Below, piece after piece: positions 7,937 through 16,077 of a stretch of DNA of 64,000 nt (within the stretch, counting starts at the first letter, position 1; each line of letters begins with the position of its first letter). Under the pieces are notes generated by a model. The model had not been told where the DNA came from and made no database searches. It saw only the letters and a program-made list of their open reading frames with translations. The translations under genes were made by a program, and so were the position numbers. The stretch is taken from the NCBI RefSeq assembly GCF_040676775.1, contig NZ_JBFAPP010000001.1, positions 124,001 to 188,000 on the forward strand, written 5' to 3'. This DNA is from Micromonospora_G sp040676775. GTDB lineage: Bacteria; Actinomycetota; Actinomycetes; Mycobacteriales; Micromonosporaceae.

Positions 7937-8986
7937 ATGAGCGGTGAGATCCGGGCCGGTGCCCGGCTGCCCACCCTGGAGGACGTCGCCCGGGTCGCCG
8001 GTGTCTCCCGAGCCACCGTCTCCCGGGTCGTCAACGGGATCCGCAACGTCGACCCGCAACTGCACGAGGTGGTCTGGCACGCCGTCGAGGTGACCGGCTA
8101 CGTGCCGAACCGGGCCGCCAGATCGCTGGTCACCCGCCGTACCGGGACCATCGCGTTGGTCGTCTCCGACAACGAGGACCACGACGACGACCCGTTCATG
8201 AGCCGGTTCTTCGCCGACCCGTTCTTCGGTCGCGTCGTCGGCGGCCTGCTGAGCGTGCTCCGCCCGCTCGGCATCCAACTGGCGCTGCAACTCGTCGGCA
8301 CCCAGCAGGCCAGGGTCCGGCTCGTCGGCGACCTGCGACAGGGTCAGGCCGACGGGGCGGTTGTCCTCTCACTGCACCCCGAGGACACCCTGCCCGCGCT
8401 GATGACCGAGGCCGGCCTGGCCGCCGTACTGGTCGGCCGACCGGCGACCCCGCTGCCGGTGAGCTACGTCGACGTCGCCAACGACGCGGGCGCCGCCCTC
8501 GCCGCCGACCACCTGGTCGGCCGGGGCTGCCGACAGGTCGGCATGATCAGCGGCCCGGTCGACGTGCCGGCCAGCCAGGACCGGATCGCCGGCTTCCGCC
8601 GGGCGATGGCCCGGCACGGCCACCCGTACGTGCCGGCGGTCGCCGGGAACTTCACCCACGACAGCGGTGAGCAGGCGATGTACCAGCTCCACCGGGAGCA
8701 CCCAGGACTGGACGGCGTTTTCGTCGCCAACGACCTGATGGCCCAGGGGGCGTTGATGGCGCTGCGCGAGGCCGGCTGCCGGGTGCCGGACGACATCGCC
8801 GTGATCGGCTTCGACGACAGCTCCGCCGCGCTGGCCGCCCGACCGCCGCTGACCACCATCCGGCACCCGCTGGAGGACATGGCCGCGGAGAGCGCGCGGC
8901 TGCTGCTGGCCCGGATCGACGACTCGGAGCAACGCGTCACCTCGGTCATCTTCGACCCGGTCCTGGTCCACCGCCAGTCGGCCTGA
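7937..8986 (+). CDS. LacI-family transcriptional regulator
   Basis: About 349 residues. The helix-turn-helix headpiece PTLEDVARVAGVSRATVSRVVNG is near residues 12-34, followed by a hinge helix and a periplasmic-binding-protein-like sugar-sensing domain (VIGFDDSSAALAARPPLTTIRHP near the C-terminus). It probably represses the adjacent GH1 and glucanase genes and itself through the three GGAGAGCGCTCTCC-type sites, released by an oligosaccharide. The start is uncertain: ATG at 7937 and GTG at 7925 are both in frame and neither has a Shine-Dalgarno sequence. The predicted RNA start coincides with an out-of-frame ATG at 7915 that opens a 10-codon frame overlapping the true start. Confidence 0.9.
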   Translation: MSGEIRAGARLPTLEDVARVAGVSRATVSRVVNGIRNVDPQLHEVVWHAVEVTGYVPNRAARSLVTRRTGTIALVVSDNEDHDDDPFMSRFFADPFFGRVVGGLLSVLRPLGIQLALQLVGTQQARVRLVGDLRQGQADGAVVLSLHPEDTLPALMTEAGLAAVLVGRPATPLPVSYVDVANDAGAALAADHLVGRGCRQVGMISGPVDVPASQDRIAGFRRAMARHGHPYVPAVAGNFTHDSGEQAMYQLHREHPGLDGVFVANDLMAQGALMALREAGCRVPDDIAVIGFDDSSAALAARPPLTTIRHPLEDMAAESARLLLARIDDSEQRVTSVIFDPVLVHRQSA

Positions 8987-9219
8987 CAGCGGGTACGGGG
9001 CGTACCGGGCTTGATCGGCCCGCTCCGCCGTGACGAGCCGATTCAAGGTTCACCCAACGTTCCCGACAGGTCCGCAGGGCAGGGTGGGGTCATCGCTCCG
9101 GGTCCACGGGGCGGGCATCAGACACACGACCTGTCTGGCGACATGCGGGGGTTCGGCGCACAGGACGAGTCGTACCGGTTCCGTGGCCCGGAGTTCTCCG
9201 CCTACGACGGAGGTAACGC

Positions 9220-9660
9220 ATGAGACGACTGCTCGCAATCATCGCAACGGCGGCCGCGCTGGTGGTCGGTGGCGCGATCGCACCGACCGCCGCCTCGGCC
9301 GCGGCGTACGAGGCGAACTACGCGGTGTCGGCGTCGTACATCCAGGGGGACTGCATCGGCACCCAGGAACTCGACGGCTGCTTCAAGAAGTACGGCGACC
9401 AGTGGGGCTCCCAGTCCTGGTCGTCCGGCACCACCCGGTTGGAGTGGCAGAACCAGCTGTGGAACGGCTCCCGCTGGGTGCTCTACCGCGAGGGGGTCTG
9501 CATCAACAACCTCGGCCTCGGGGAGCCGGGCGTCTGCAACAAGGACTACTACGAGGACAGCAGCCTCAACGCGTACGGCTCCTACGGCAGCAGGGTCAGG
9601 ATGAGCCTGTGCAACACGACCTGCTCCGGCTGGTCGAGCTGGCTGTACAACAACGCCTGA
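9220..9660 (+). CDS. small secreted six-cysteine protein of unknown function
   Basis: 146 residues. The start is well supported by GGAGG 6 bases before ATG. The signal peptide covers residues 1-28 (LLAIIATAAALVVGGAIAP, ASA cleavage). The mature part of about 118 residues is rich in Trp, Tyr, Ser, Asn and Gly and has six cysteines (DCIG, DGCF, VCIN, VCNK and SLCNTTC), suggesting three disulfides. No catalytic motif is evident. The composition resembles carbohydrate-binding or inhibitor-like secreted proteins, but I do not recognise a family. It stands alone with its own terminator, downstream of the polysaccharide locus. Confidence 0.75.
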   Translation: MRRLLAIIATAAALVVGGAIAPTAASAAAYEANYAVSASYIQGDCIGTQELDGCFKKYGDQWGSQSWSSGTTRLEWQNQLWNGSRWVLYREGVCINNLGLGEPGVCNKDYYEDSSLNAYGSYGSRVRMSLCNTTCSGWSSWLYNNA

Positions 9661-9692
9661 CAAGTTGATCCCGGCGGGGCAACGCCGGATGA

Positions 9693-9720
9693 GGGGGTCG
9701 CGGCCCACGCTGCGGCCCCC
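9693..9720 (+). terminator. terminator after the six-cysteine protein gene
   Basis: GGGGGTCGC at 9693-9701 pairs with GCGGCCCCC at 9712-9720, with one G-U pair and a 10-base loop. It may also serve the convergent cobK gene. Confidence 0.6.
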
Positions 9721-9746
9721 GTTCCGTGTGCTGGCTGCACTGCCTG

Positions 9747-10523
9747 CTAGCAGCCCTGTCCCGGCGAACCGGAGTGCGCGGCCAGCCAGGGCAGGGCGTC
9801 CTCGATCCGGGTGACCTGGTCGCTGGGCAGGGCTGCGGGACGGTCGACCATCACCACCGGAATACCGAGCTGCCGGGCCGCGTGCAGCTTCGCCGCGGTC
9901 ATGGTGCCACCGCTGTCCTTGGTGACCAGCACGTCGATGCCGTACCGGCGCAACAGGGCCAGCTCGCCGTCCACGGTGAACGGGCCCCGGTCCAGGATCA
10001 CCGCGAGCCGGCGCGGCAACGGCGGCTCGGGATGCTCGACCGAGCGGACCAGGAACCACTGCCGGTCCAGCCCGGCGAAGGCGGCCAGGCTCTGCCGTCC
10101 GGTGGTGAGGAAAACCCGCTCCCCCAGCCCGGCGACGGTCGCGGCGGCGGCCTGGAGCGTCGGCACCCGCCGCCAGGCGTCACCGGGCTGCGCGGTCCAC
10201 CCCGCTCGGCGTACGACCAGCAGCGGCACCCCGACCTCGGCGCAGGCACTCACTGCGGAGGCGCTCATCGTGGCGGCGAACGGATGGGTCACGTCGAGCA
10301 CCGCGTCGACCCGTTCCCGGCGGAGCCAGTCGGCCAGCCCGGCCGGCCCACCGAAGCCACCGATCCGGACCTCGCCTTCGGGCAGCGCCGGCTCGGCCAC
10401 CCGGCCGGCGAGCGAGGTGACCACACGCCACCGGGGCCGCTCGCGCGCCAGCAGGGCAGCCAGCCGCCGGGCCTCGCCGGTGCCGCCGAGCAACAGGACG
10501 GTCAGCTCCGCCACGACCACCAC
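9747..10523 (-). CDS. cobK: precorrin-6A reductase
   Basis: 258 residues. It reduces the macrocycle of precorrin-6A with NADPH in cobalamin synthesis. The N-terminal nucleotide-binding motif LLLGGTGEARRLA, the VLDVTHPFAATMS segment and the C-terminal VTKDSGGTMTAAKLHAA motif are the family hallmarks. It is divergent from cbiD with a 68-base gap and separate from the main cobalamin operon. The exact start (GTG at 10523 or a following codon in the MVVVAEL stretch) is uncertain. Confidence 0.9.
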   Translation of the reverse strand: MVVVAELTVLLLGGTGEARRLAALLARERPRWRVVTSLAGRVAEPALPEGEVRIGGFGGPAGLADWLRRERVDAVLDVTHPFAATMSASAVSACAEVGVPLLVVRRAGWTAQPGDAWRRVPTLQAAAATVAGLGERVFLTTGRQSLAAFAGLDRQWFLVRSVEHPEPPLPRRLAVILDRGPFTVDGELALLRRYGIDVLVTKDSGGTMTAAKLHAARQLGIPVVMVDRPAALPSDQVTRIEDALPWLAAHSGSPGQGC

Positions 10524-10591
10524 CGGCGCTCCCGCTCACGCGGCCGTACCCCCGGGTCGGCCCCCGTCCGGCCGGCAGGCATGCTGAGCTG

Positions 10592-11680
10592 GTGACCAGC
10601 GGCAGGACCACGACCCAGCTGCGGTACGGCTGGACGACCGGTGCCTGTGCCACCGCGGCGACCACCGCCGCGTACACCGCGTTGCTCACCGGCTCCTTCC
10701 CGGACCCGGTGGAGATCACCCTGCCGAAGGGACAGCGGCCGGCGTTCGCGCTGGCCCGCGAGGAACTCGGCGACGGGCGGGCGTTCGCGGGTGTGGTGAA
10801 GGACGCCGGTGACGACCCCGACGTGACCCACGGTGCCCTGGTCTGCGCCACCGTACGCCCGGCACCGGCCGGCGTCGGCGTGGTGTTCCAGGCCGGGCCG
10901 GGAGTCGGCACGGTGACCAAACCCGGCCTGCCGCTGCCGGTCGGTGAGCCGGCGATCAACCCGGTGCCCCGGGACATGATGCGCCGGGCGGTGGCGGAGG
11001 TCGCCGACCGGCACGGCGGCACCGGGGACGTGCTGGTGGAGATCTCCGTCGAGGGCGGCGAGGAACTCGCCCGACACACCTGGAATCCCCGGCTGGGCAT
11101 CCTCGGTGGGCTGTCCATCCTCGGCACGACCGGCATCGTGGTGCCGTACTCCTGCTCGGCCTGGATCGACAGCATCCGGCGCGGCATCGACGTGGCCCGC
11201 GCCGCCGGGCACCGGCACGTGGCCGCCTGCACCGGCAGCACCTCGGAGCGGGTCGCCACCGAGCTGTACGGGCTGCCCGACGACGCGCTGCTCGACATGG
11301 GCGACTTCGCCGGCGCGGTGCTGAAGTACCTGCGCCGACACCCGATTCCCCGGCTCACCGTGGCCGGCGGCATCGGCAAGCTCACCAAACTGGCGAACGG
11401 TCACCTCGACCTGCACTCCGGCCGGTCCCAGGTGGACTTCCACGCCCTGGCCGAACTGGTCGCCGGGTCGGGCGGCGGTCCCGCCCTGGTCGAGGGCGTA
11501 CGCGGGGCGAACACCGCGCTGGACGCGCTGCGCCAGTGCCAGGCGGCCGGGCTGCCGCTCGGCGACCTGGTCGCCGTCGGCGCCCGCAACACCGCCGCGG
11601 AGGTCCTGCGCGGCGCCCCGGTCGAGGTCGACGTGGTGGTCATCGACCGCGCCGGCACCATCGTCGGCCGTACCCCCTGA
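10592..11680 (+). CDS. cbiD: cobalt-precorrin-5B C1-methyltransferase
   Basis: 362 residues. It shows the CbiD start LRYGWTTGACATAATTAAY, an EITLPKG strand, INPVPRDMM, and the GTTGIVVPYSCSAWIDSIR and LTVAGGIGKLTKLANGHLDLHS blocks. It should methylate C1 during corrin-ring contraction. CbiD belongs to the oxygen-independent route, while cobK, cobL and cobM are named after the oxygen-dependent one; actinomycetes often mix the two. GTG at 10592 is used. It is the only cobalamin gene here on the plus strand and converges on cobM with 22 bases between the stop codons. Confidence 0.92.
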   Translation: MTSGRTTTQLRYGWTTGACATAATTAAYTALLTGSFPDPVEITLPKGQRPAFALAREELGDGRAFAGVVKDAGDDPDVTHGALVCATVRPAPAGVGVVFQAGPGVGTVTKPGLPLPVGEPAINPVPRDMMRRAVAEVADRHGGTGDVLVEISVEGGEELARHTWNPRLGILGGLSILGTTGIVVPYSCSAWIDSIRRGIDVARAAGHRHVAACTGSTSERVATELYGLPDDALLDMGDFAGAVLKYLRRHPIPRLTVAGGIGKLTKLANGHLDLHSGRSQVDFHALAELVAGSGGGPALVEGVRGANTALDALRQCQAAGLPLGDLVAVGARNTAAEVLRGAPVEVDVVVIDRAGTIVGRTP

Positions 11681-11702
11681 CCTGACCCGATCCACCCACG
11701 GA

Positions 11703-12446
11703 TCAGACACGGCAGCGGGTGGTCGAGTAGAGGTGACTGTCGGGGAAGGTGGCGGCGGTGAGGACGTCGCCGACGATCACCACGGCGGTACGGACGATGC
11801 CGGCTTCGCGTACCTGGTCGGCGATGTCGGCCAGGGTGCCGCGCAGCACCAGTTCGTCGGGGCGGCTGGCGCGGGCGACCACGGCCACCGGGCAGTCCGA
11901 CCCGTAGTTCGGAACCAGTTCGTCGACCAGTTCACCGATCCGTTGCACGGCCAGGTGCAGCACCATGGTGGCCCGGCTACGGCCCAGGGTGCCCAGGTCC
12001 TCCCCCGGCGGCATCGGGGTGGCACGGGCCGCGGTGCGGGTGAGGATCACCGTCTGACCCACCCCCGGCACGGTCAGCTCCCGGCCCAGCGCCGCCGCCG
12101 CCGCGGCGAACGCGGGCACTCCCGGCACCACCTCGTACGGCACGCCGAGCGTGTCCAGCCGGCGCATCTGCTCCGCCATCGCGCTGAACACCGACGGGTC
12201 ACCCGAGTGCAGCCGGGCCACGTCCAGGCCGGCGGTGTGCGCGGCGAGCAGTTCGGCCACGATCTGGTCCAGGTCCAGGTTGGCGGTGTCCACCAGCCGG
12301 GCACCGGGCGGGCAGTGCTCCAGCAGTTCCGGCGGGACCAGGCTGCCGGCGTAGAGGCAGACCGGTGCCGACGCCAGCCGGTCCCGGCCCCGGACCGTGA
12401 TCAGATCCGCGGCGCCCGGACCCGCACCAATGAAGAACACCGTCAT
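11703..12446 (-). CDS. cobM: precorrin-4 C11-methyltransferase
   Basis: 247 residues. An SAM-dependent tetrapyrrole methylase with the N-terminal FFIGAGPGAADLITVRG loop, YAGSLVPPE and RLHSGDPSVFSAMAEQM, and a VVPGVPAFAAAAAALG segment. It adds the C11 methyl group of the corrin ring. ATG at 12446 overlaps the cobL stop as ATGA, so it is preferred over GTG at 12464. It is the last gene of the riboswitch-controlled operon. Confidence 0.92.
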   Translation of the reverse strand: MTVFFIGAGPGAADLITVRGRDRLASAPVCLYAGSLVPPELLEHCPPGARLVDTANLDLDQIVAELLAAHTAGLDVARLHSGDPSVFSAMAEQMRRLDTLGVPYEVVPGVPAFAAAAAALGRELTVPGVGQTVILTRTAARATPMPPGEDLGTLGRSRATMVLHLAVQRIGELVDELVPNYGSDCPVAVVARASRPDELVLRGTLADIADQVREAGIVRTAVVIVGDVLTAATFPDSHLYSTTRCRV

Positions 12447-13810
12447 CGTTTCGCCACCGTCCACTGGGTCACCGGCAGCATCGGCCGCCAGCCGGTGAAG
12501 TTGCCGACCGGTGCCGCCCGCTGGACCGCCAGCCGGATCAGGTCACCGCCGAGCCGGTCGTACGCGTCGGTCACCACCCGCTCCGACTCCAGCGTGACCG
12601 CGTTCACCACCAGCCGACCACCCGGTCGCAACGCCTGCCAGCACCGGTCGAGCAGGCCCGGCACGGTCACCCCGCCGCCGACGAACACCGCGTCCGGCGG
12701 TTCCAGGTCGACCAGCGCCTCGGGGGCGGCACCGCGTACGACTCGCAGCTCCGGGACGCCGAGCGCGGCGGCGTTGGCCACGATCCGGTCCGCCCGCGCC
12801 GGCTCCCGCTCGACCGCCACCGCCCGGCAGGACGGGTGCGTACGCAGCCACTCGATCGCGATGCTGCCGGCGCCCCCGCCGACGTCCCAGAGCAGTTGGC
12901 CGGGGATCGGCGCCAATCGGGCCAGGGTGACCGCGCGGATCTCCCGCTTGGTCAACTGCCCGTCGTGCTCGTACGCGTCGTCCGGCAGACCGGGGACCAG
13001 CGGGCGTGCCACCGCGTCCGGGTCGGCGTGGCAGTGCACCGCGACGATGTTGAGCGCACCGGTCGGCTCGTCCCACCTGGCCGCGGTGCCGACCCGGATC
13101 CGCTCGTCCGGCCCACCGAGCGACTCCAGTACGGTCAGCGCGCTGTCGCCGTAGCCACGGCCGGTGAGCAGGGCGGCCACCGCAGCCGGGGTGGCGCCGT
13201 CGGCGCTGAGTACGAGCAGCCGCCGGTTCGGGTGCACGGATCGGTGCAGTCGGTCCACCGCCCGCCCGACCAGGCTCACCACCTCCACCTCGTCGGCGGG
13301 CCAGCCGAGCCGGGCACAGGCGAGCGAGACCGACGACGGGTGCGGCAGTACCCGTACCCGCTCGGGTCCGAGCAGCCGGGTCAGCGTCGTACCGACACCG
13401 AAGAACATCGGATCGCCGCTGGCCAGTACGCAGACCGCCCGTTCGGTGTGGGCGTCGAGCAGGCCGGGCAGCGCCGCCAGCATCGGCGACGGCCAGGCGA
13501 TCCGTTCCTGGTCGAGCGGCGCGGCGGCGGAGGTGACGGCTGACGGCTCGGCCTCGTCCGGCCGGGCGGCAAAGGTCGTGTCCGGCCCGGACAGGTCCAC
13601 GGGCAGCAGCGCGAGTTGCCGGGTGCTGCCGAGCAGCACCTCGGCCGAGCGGATCGCGGCTCGGGCGGCACCGGTCAGTCCGGCCCAGCCGTCCGCGCCG
13701 ATCCCGACCACCGTCACCACACCCGACCGCCGGGCCACCGTCGAACCGAACTGCGCGGACACCGTCGAACCGGTTGGCGCGGACACCACGAAGGTGGGCT
13801 GGTCAGACAT
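12443..13810 (-). CDS. cobL: precorrin-6Y C5,15-methyltransferase (decarboxylating)
   Basis: 455 residues, a fusion of two halves. The N-terminal tetrapyrrole-methylase domain (CbiE-like; GVVTVVGIGADGW near 30, LASGDPMFFGVGTTL near 130) is joined to a C-terminal Rossmann methyltransferase (CbiT-like; LLWDVGGGAGSIAIEW near 315, VFVGGGVTVPGLLD near 385). It methylates C5 and C15 and removes the acetate side-chain carboxylate at C12. It overlaps the upstream flavoprotein gene by 8 bases and cobM by 4, so the three are probably translationally coupled. The first 28 residues are Thr/Ser/Val-rich and look like a non-conserved extension. Confidence 0.92.
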   Translation of the reverse strand: MSDQPTFVVSAPTGSTVSAQFGSTVARRSGVVTVVGIGADGWAGLTGAARAAIRSAEVLLGSTRQLALLPVDLSGPDTTFAARPDEAEPSAVTSAAAPLDQERIAWPSPMLAALPGLLDAHTERAVCVLASGDPMFFGVGTTLTRLLGPERVRVLPHPSSVSLACARLGWPADEVEVVSLVGRAVDRLHRSVHPNRRLLVLSADGATPAAVAALLTGRGYGDSALTVLESLGGPDERIRVGTAARWDEPTGALNIVAVHCHADPDAVARPLVPGLPDDAYEHDGQLTKREIRAVTLARLAPIPGQLLWDVGGGAGSIAIEWLRTHPSCRAVAVEREPARADRIVANAAALGVPELRVVRGAAPEALVDLEPPDAVFVGGGVTVPGLLDRCWQALRPGGRLVVNAVTLESERVVTDAYDRLGGDLIRLAVQRAAPVGNFTGWRPMLPVTQWTVAKR

Positions 13811-14219
13811 TGCCGAGCACTCGGGTGACCCGGATCTCGATGACCACCCGCTCCGGGTTCGGACGCGGCTGCCGGTAACGCTCGGCGTAGCGGCGCTCGG
13901 CGTCGGCCACGGATGCGGGGTCGTCCCGGATCACCGCGTGCCCTTCGAGCGTCGACCAGCGGCGGCCGTCGACCTGGCAGACCGCGACCGGGCCACCGGC
14001 AGCCGCCAGGTGGACCACCTTGCGGGAGGTACGCGAGGAGATCACCCTGGCCAGGCCGGTCTCGATGTCGTACGTGACCCCGACGGGCACCACGTGCGGT
14101 GTGCCGTTGGGCCGGATGGTGGTGATCGTGCACAGGTGCCGCTCCCGCCAGAACTCCCCGAGCGCACCGCCGCCCGGTTCGACCCGCCGGTCCACCTTCC
14201 CACCGGTCCGCTCCGTCAT
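13803..14219 (-). CDS. F420-dependent PNPOx-like flavoprotein (biliverdin-reductase-like)
   Basis: 138 residues forming one split beta-barrel of the pyridoxamine-phosphate-oxidase-like superfamily. LCTITTIRPNGTPHVVPVGVTYD followed by SSRTSRKVVHLAAAGGPVAVCQVDGRRWSTLEG-type strands matches the actinobacterial F420-binding group that includes biliverdin reductases. The natural substrate is unknown. It is embedded between cobE (ATGA overlap) and cobL (8-base overlap), so it is made together with corrin enzymes. A reductive step on a tetrapyrrole or cobalt-corrinoid is therefore a reasonable guess, but only a guess. Confidence 0.75.
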   Translation of the reverse strand: MTERTGGKVDRRVEPGGGALGEFWRERHLCTITTIRPNGTPHVVPVGVTYDIETGLARVISSRTSRKVVHLAAAGGPVAVCQVDGRRWSTLEGHAVIRDDPASVADAERRYAERYRQPRPNPERVVIEIRVTRVLGNV

Positions 14220-14737
14220 CTCGTCTCCTCGCTGTGCCGATCCCCGCCGTGCCGATCCCCGCCGTGCCGATCCCCGCCGTGCCGATCTTCGCCGCGCTGG
14301 CCCGAGCCGCGCTGGCCCGAGCCGCCAACGTGGTGACGGTACGTGTCCAGGTCACCCGCCGGGGCGGCGACCGCCACCGTGGCCGTACCGTCGGTGTGCT
14401 TGGCGACCAGCAGGATCGGCTCGGCACCGGTGTCCCGTACGGCGTGCAGGGCGGCGGCCTCCGCCACGCTCGGCGTACCGATGGTGGCCTGTGCCAGGGC
14501 GGACGGGTGCGGCACCCGCTCGCCGGCCAGCGTCTCCGCCGGGTAGCCGAGCAGTGGCCAGCCCCGCCGCGCGGCGACCTCGACCAGCGCCGGTCCCGCC
14601 GCCCGCCGGTCCACGGTCACCAGCGCGGTCACCCGGGCCGGGTCCAGCCCGTTGGCGGCGAGCGTCGCGCCGATCAGCGTGTCCAGGTCGTCGGCGCGCA
14701 CCCCCGAACGTGCCCCGACGCCGACGATCAGCGACAC
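14216..14737 (-). CDS. cobE: CobE / CbiG C-terminal-like protein with His-rich repeat tail
   Basis: 173 residues. The core SLIVGVGARSGVRADDLDTLI, VTVDRRAAGPALVEVAA and the PSVAEAAAL segment are those of CobE, the stand-alone form of the CbiG C-terminal domain, which acts in ring opening after methylation at C17. GTG at 14737 overlaps the end of cobB by 10 bases. The last 35 residues are unusual: six 5-residue units made by a 15-base tandem repeat, first SGQRG type, then D-R-H-G-G type with four histidines evenly spaced. This tail is not part of the family core and could bind metal. Confidence 0.8.
   Translation of the reverse strand: MSLIVGVGARSGVRADDLDTLIGATLAANGLDPARVTALVTVDRRAAGPALVEVAARRGWPLLGYPAETLAGERVPHPSALAQATIGTPSVAEAAALHAVRDTGAEPILLVAKHTDGTATVAVAAPAGDLDTYRHHVGGSGQRGSGQRGEDRHGGDRHGGDRHGGDRHSEETR
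14231..14320. repeat. 15-base tandem repeat in the 3' end of cobE
   Basis: Six units of 15 bases: four of the type gccgtgccgatcccc (14231-14290) and two of the type gccgcgctggcccga (14291-14320). As 15 is a multiple of three, the repeats keep the frame and create the His-rich tail of CobE. Confidence 0.9.
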
Positions 14738-16077
14738 GCGGCGACCAGGTTCCGGGCCAGCGACGGCTGACCCGCCCAGTGCAGGTGCAGGTACGAGGCG
14801 TGCACGCCCCCGGTGACGAAGCCCTCCGGTGCCGCGTCCCGCCACGCCCAGGCCGGTGTCCGACCGGCTCGGGGGGTGATCGTGGTCCGGTGGAACTCGT
14901 GCCCGGTGACCCGGGTACCGGTCGGTGCGAGCACGCTGTCGGTCAGCGCGACCGCGTCCCGGTAACCCAACGTGAGCCGGCTGGTCATCACCGCCTCGGC
15001 GTCCAGCACCCCGCACATCGGTGCCCCGTCCAGGCTGCGGCAGAGCCAGAGCAGGCCGGCGCACTCGGCGGCGATCGGGGCGCCGGAGGCAGCCAACCGG
15101 GCCACCTCGGCGCGCAGCGGGGCGTTGGCGGTGAGCTGTTCGGCGTACACCTCGGGGAAGCCGCCGCCGACGACCAGGGCCGCCGTGCCGGCGGGCAGCG
15201 CCTCGTCGTGCAGCGGGTCGACCACGGCCACCTCGGCACCGGCCGCGCGCAGCAGTTCGGTGGTTTCGGCGTACCCGAAACTGAAAGCCGGACCACCGGC
15301 GACCGCGACCACCGGGCGTGGCCCGGTGACGGCGACGGTCGGCGGTTCCCACGGTCGCGCGGCCAGCGGCGGTGCGCTGCGGGCCACCGCGAGTACGGCG
15401 TCCAGGTCGACGCTCTCCGTGATCAGGCTGGCCAGCGCGGCCACCGATTCGAGTGCCTCGGCCCGCCGCTCCACCGCCGGCACCAGCCCGAGGTGGCGGG
15501 ACGGGGCGGCGATCACCGCGTGCCGGCGCAGCACACCCAGCACGGGTGTGCCCACCTCGGCGCAGGCCTCCCGGAGTAGCTGCTCGTGCCGGTCCGAACC
15601 GACCCGGTTGAGCAGCACCCCGGCGATCCGGATCGCCCCGGTCGCGGCCGAACCGAACGAGCGGAAGCCGTGCACCAGCGCGGCCACCGAACGGGCCTGC
15701 GCGGAGGCGTCGACGACCAGCAGCACCGGCGCGTCGAGCAGGGCGGCCACGTGCGCGGTGGAGCCGAAGTCACCGGCGCCGACCCGCCCGTCGTACAGGC
15801 CCATCACACCCTCGACCACGGCGAGTTCGGCGCCGGCCGCACCGTGCGCGAACAGCGGCCCGACCAGGTCCTCCCCGACCATCACCGGGTCCAGGTTGCG
15901 CCCGGGGCGGCCGGCGGCGAGCGTGTGGTAGCCGGGGTCGATGTAGTCCGGACCGACCTTGAACCCGGCCACCCGCACCCCCCGTGCGGCGTACGCGGCC
16001 AGTAATCCGGTCGCGACGGTGGTCTTGCCGTGCCCGGAGGCGGGTGCCGCGATGACCAGTCGGGGAACCGTCACCAC
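14728..16077 (-). CDS. cobB: cobyrinic acid a,c-diamide synthase
   Basis: 449 residues. ATP- and glutamine-dependent amidation of the a and c acetate groups of (hydrogeno)cobyrinate. The N-terminal P-loop-like domain has ASGHGKTTVATGLL (near 13) and FKVGPDYIDPGYH; the C-terminal class I glutamine amidotransferase domain has GGGFPEVYAEQL and the nucleophile in AAECAGLLWLC. HASYLHLHW near the C-terminus belongs to the family. Start: GTG at 16077, or GTG at 16074, which overlaps the cobO stop as GTGA. Confidence 0.93.
   Translation of the reverse strand: MVTVPRLVIAAPASGHGKTTVATGLLAAYAARGVRVAGFKVGPDYIDPGYHTLAAGRPGRNLDPVMVGEDLVGPLFAHGAAGAELAVVEGVMGLYDGRVGAGDFGSTAHVAALLDAPVLLVVDASAQARSVAALVHGFRSFGSAATGAIRIAGVLLNRVGSDRHEQLLREACAEVGTPVLGVLRRHAVIAAPSRHLGLVPAVERRAEALESVAALASLITESVDLDAVLAVARSAPPLAARPWEPPTVAVTGPRPVVAVAGGPAFSFGYAETTELLRAAGAEVAVVDPLHDEALPAGTAALVVGGGFPEVYAEQLTANAPLRAEVARLAASGAPIAAECAGLLWLCRSLDGAPMCGVLDAEAVMTSRLTLGYRDAVALTDSVLAPTGTRVTGHEFHRTTITPRAGRTPAWAWRDAAPEGFVTGGVHASYLHLHWAGQPSLARNLVAACR

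Noticed and set aside
9202..10059. Minus-strand frame across the six-cysteine gene and cobK 3' region
   Set aside because: Low-complexity translation with no domain, and it overlaps a secreted protein with strong start signals on the other strand.
14020..15579. Long plus-strand frame across cobB and cobE
   Set aside because: Low-complexity Arg/Pro/Ala translation, no family signal, and opposite to well recognised cobalamin genes.
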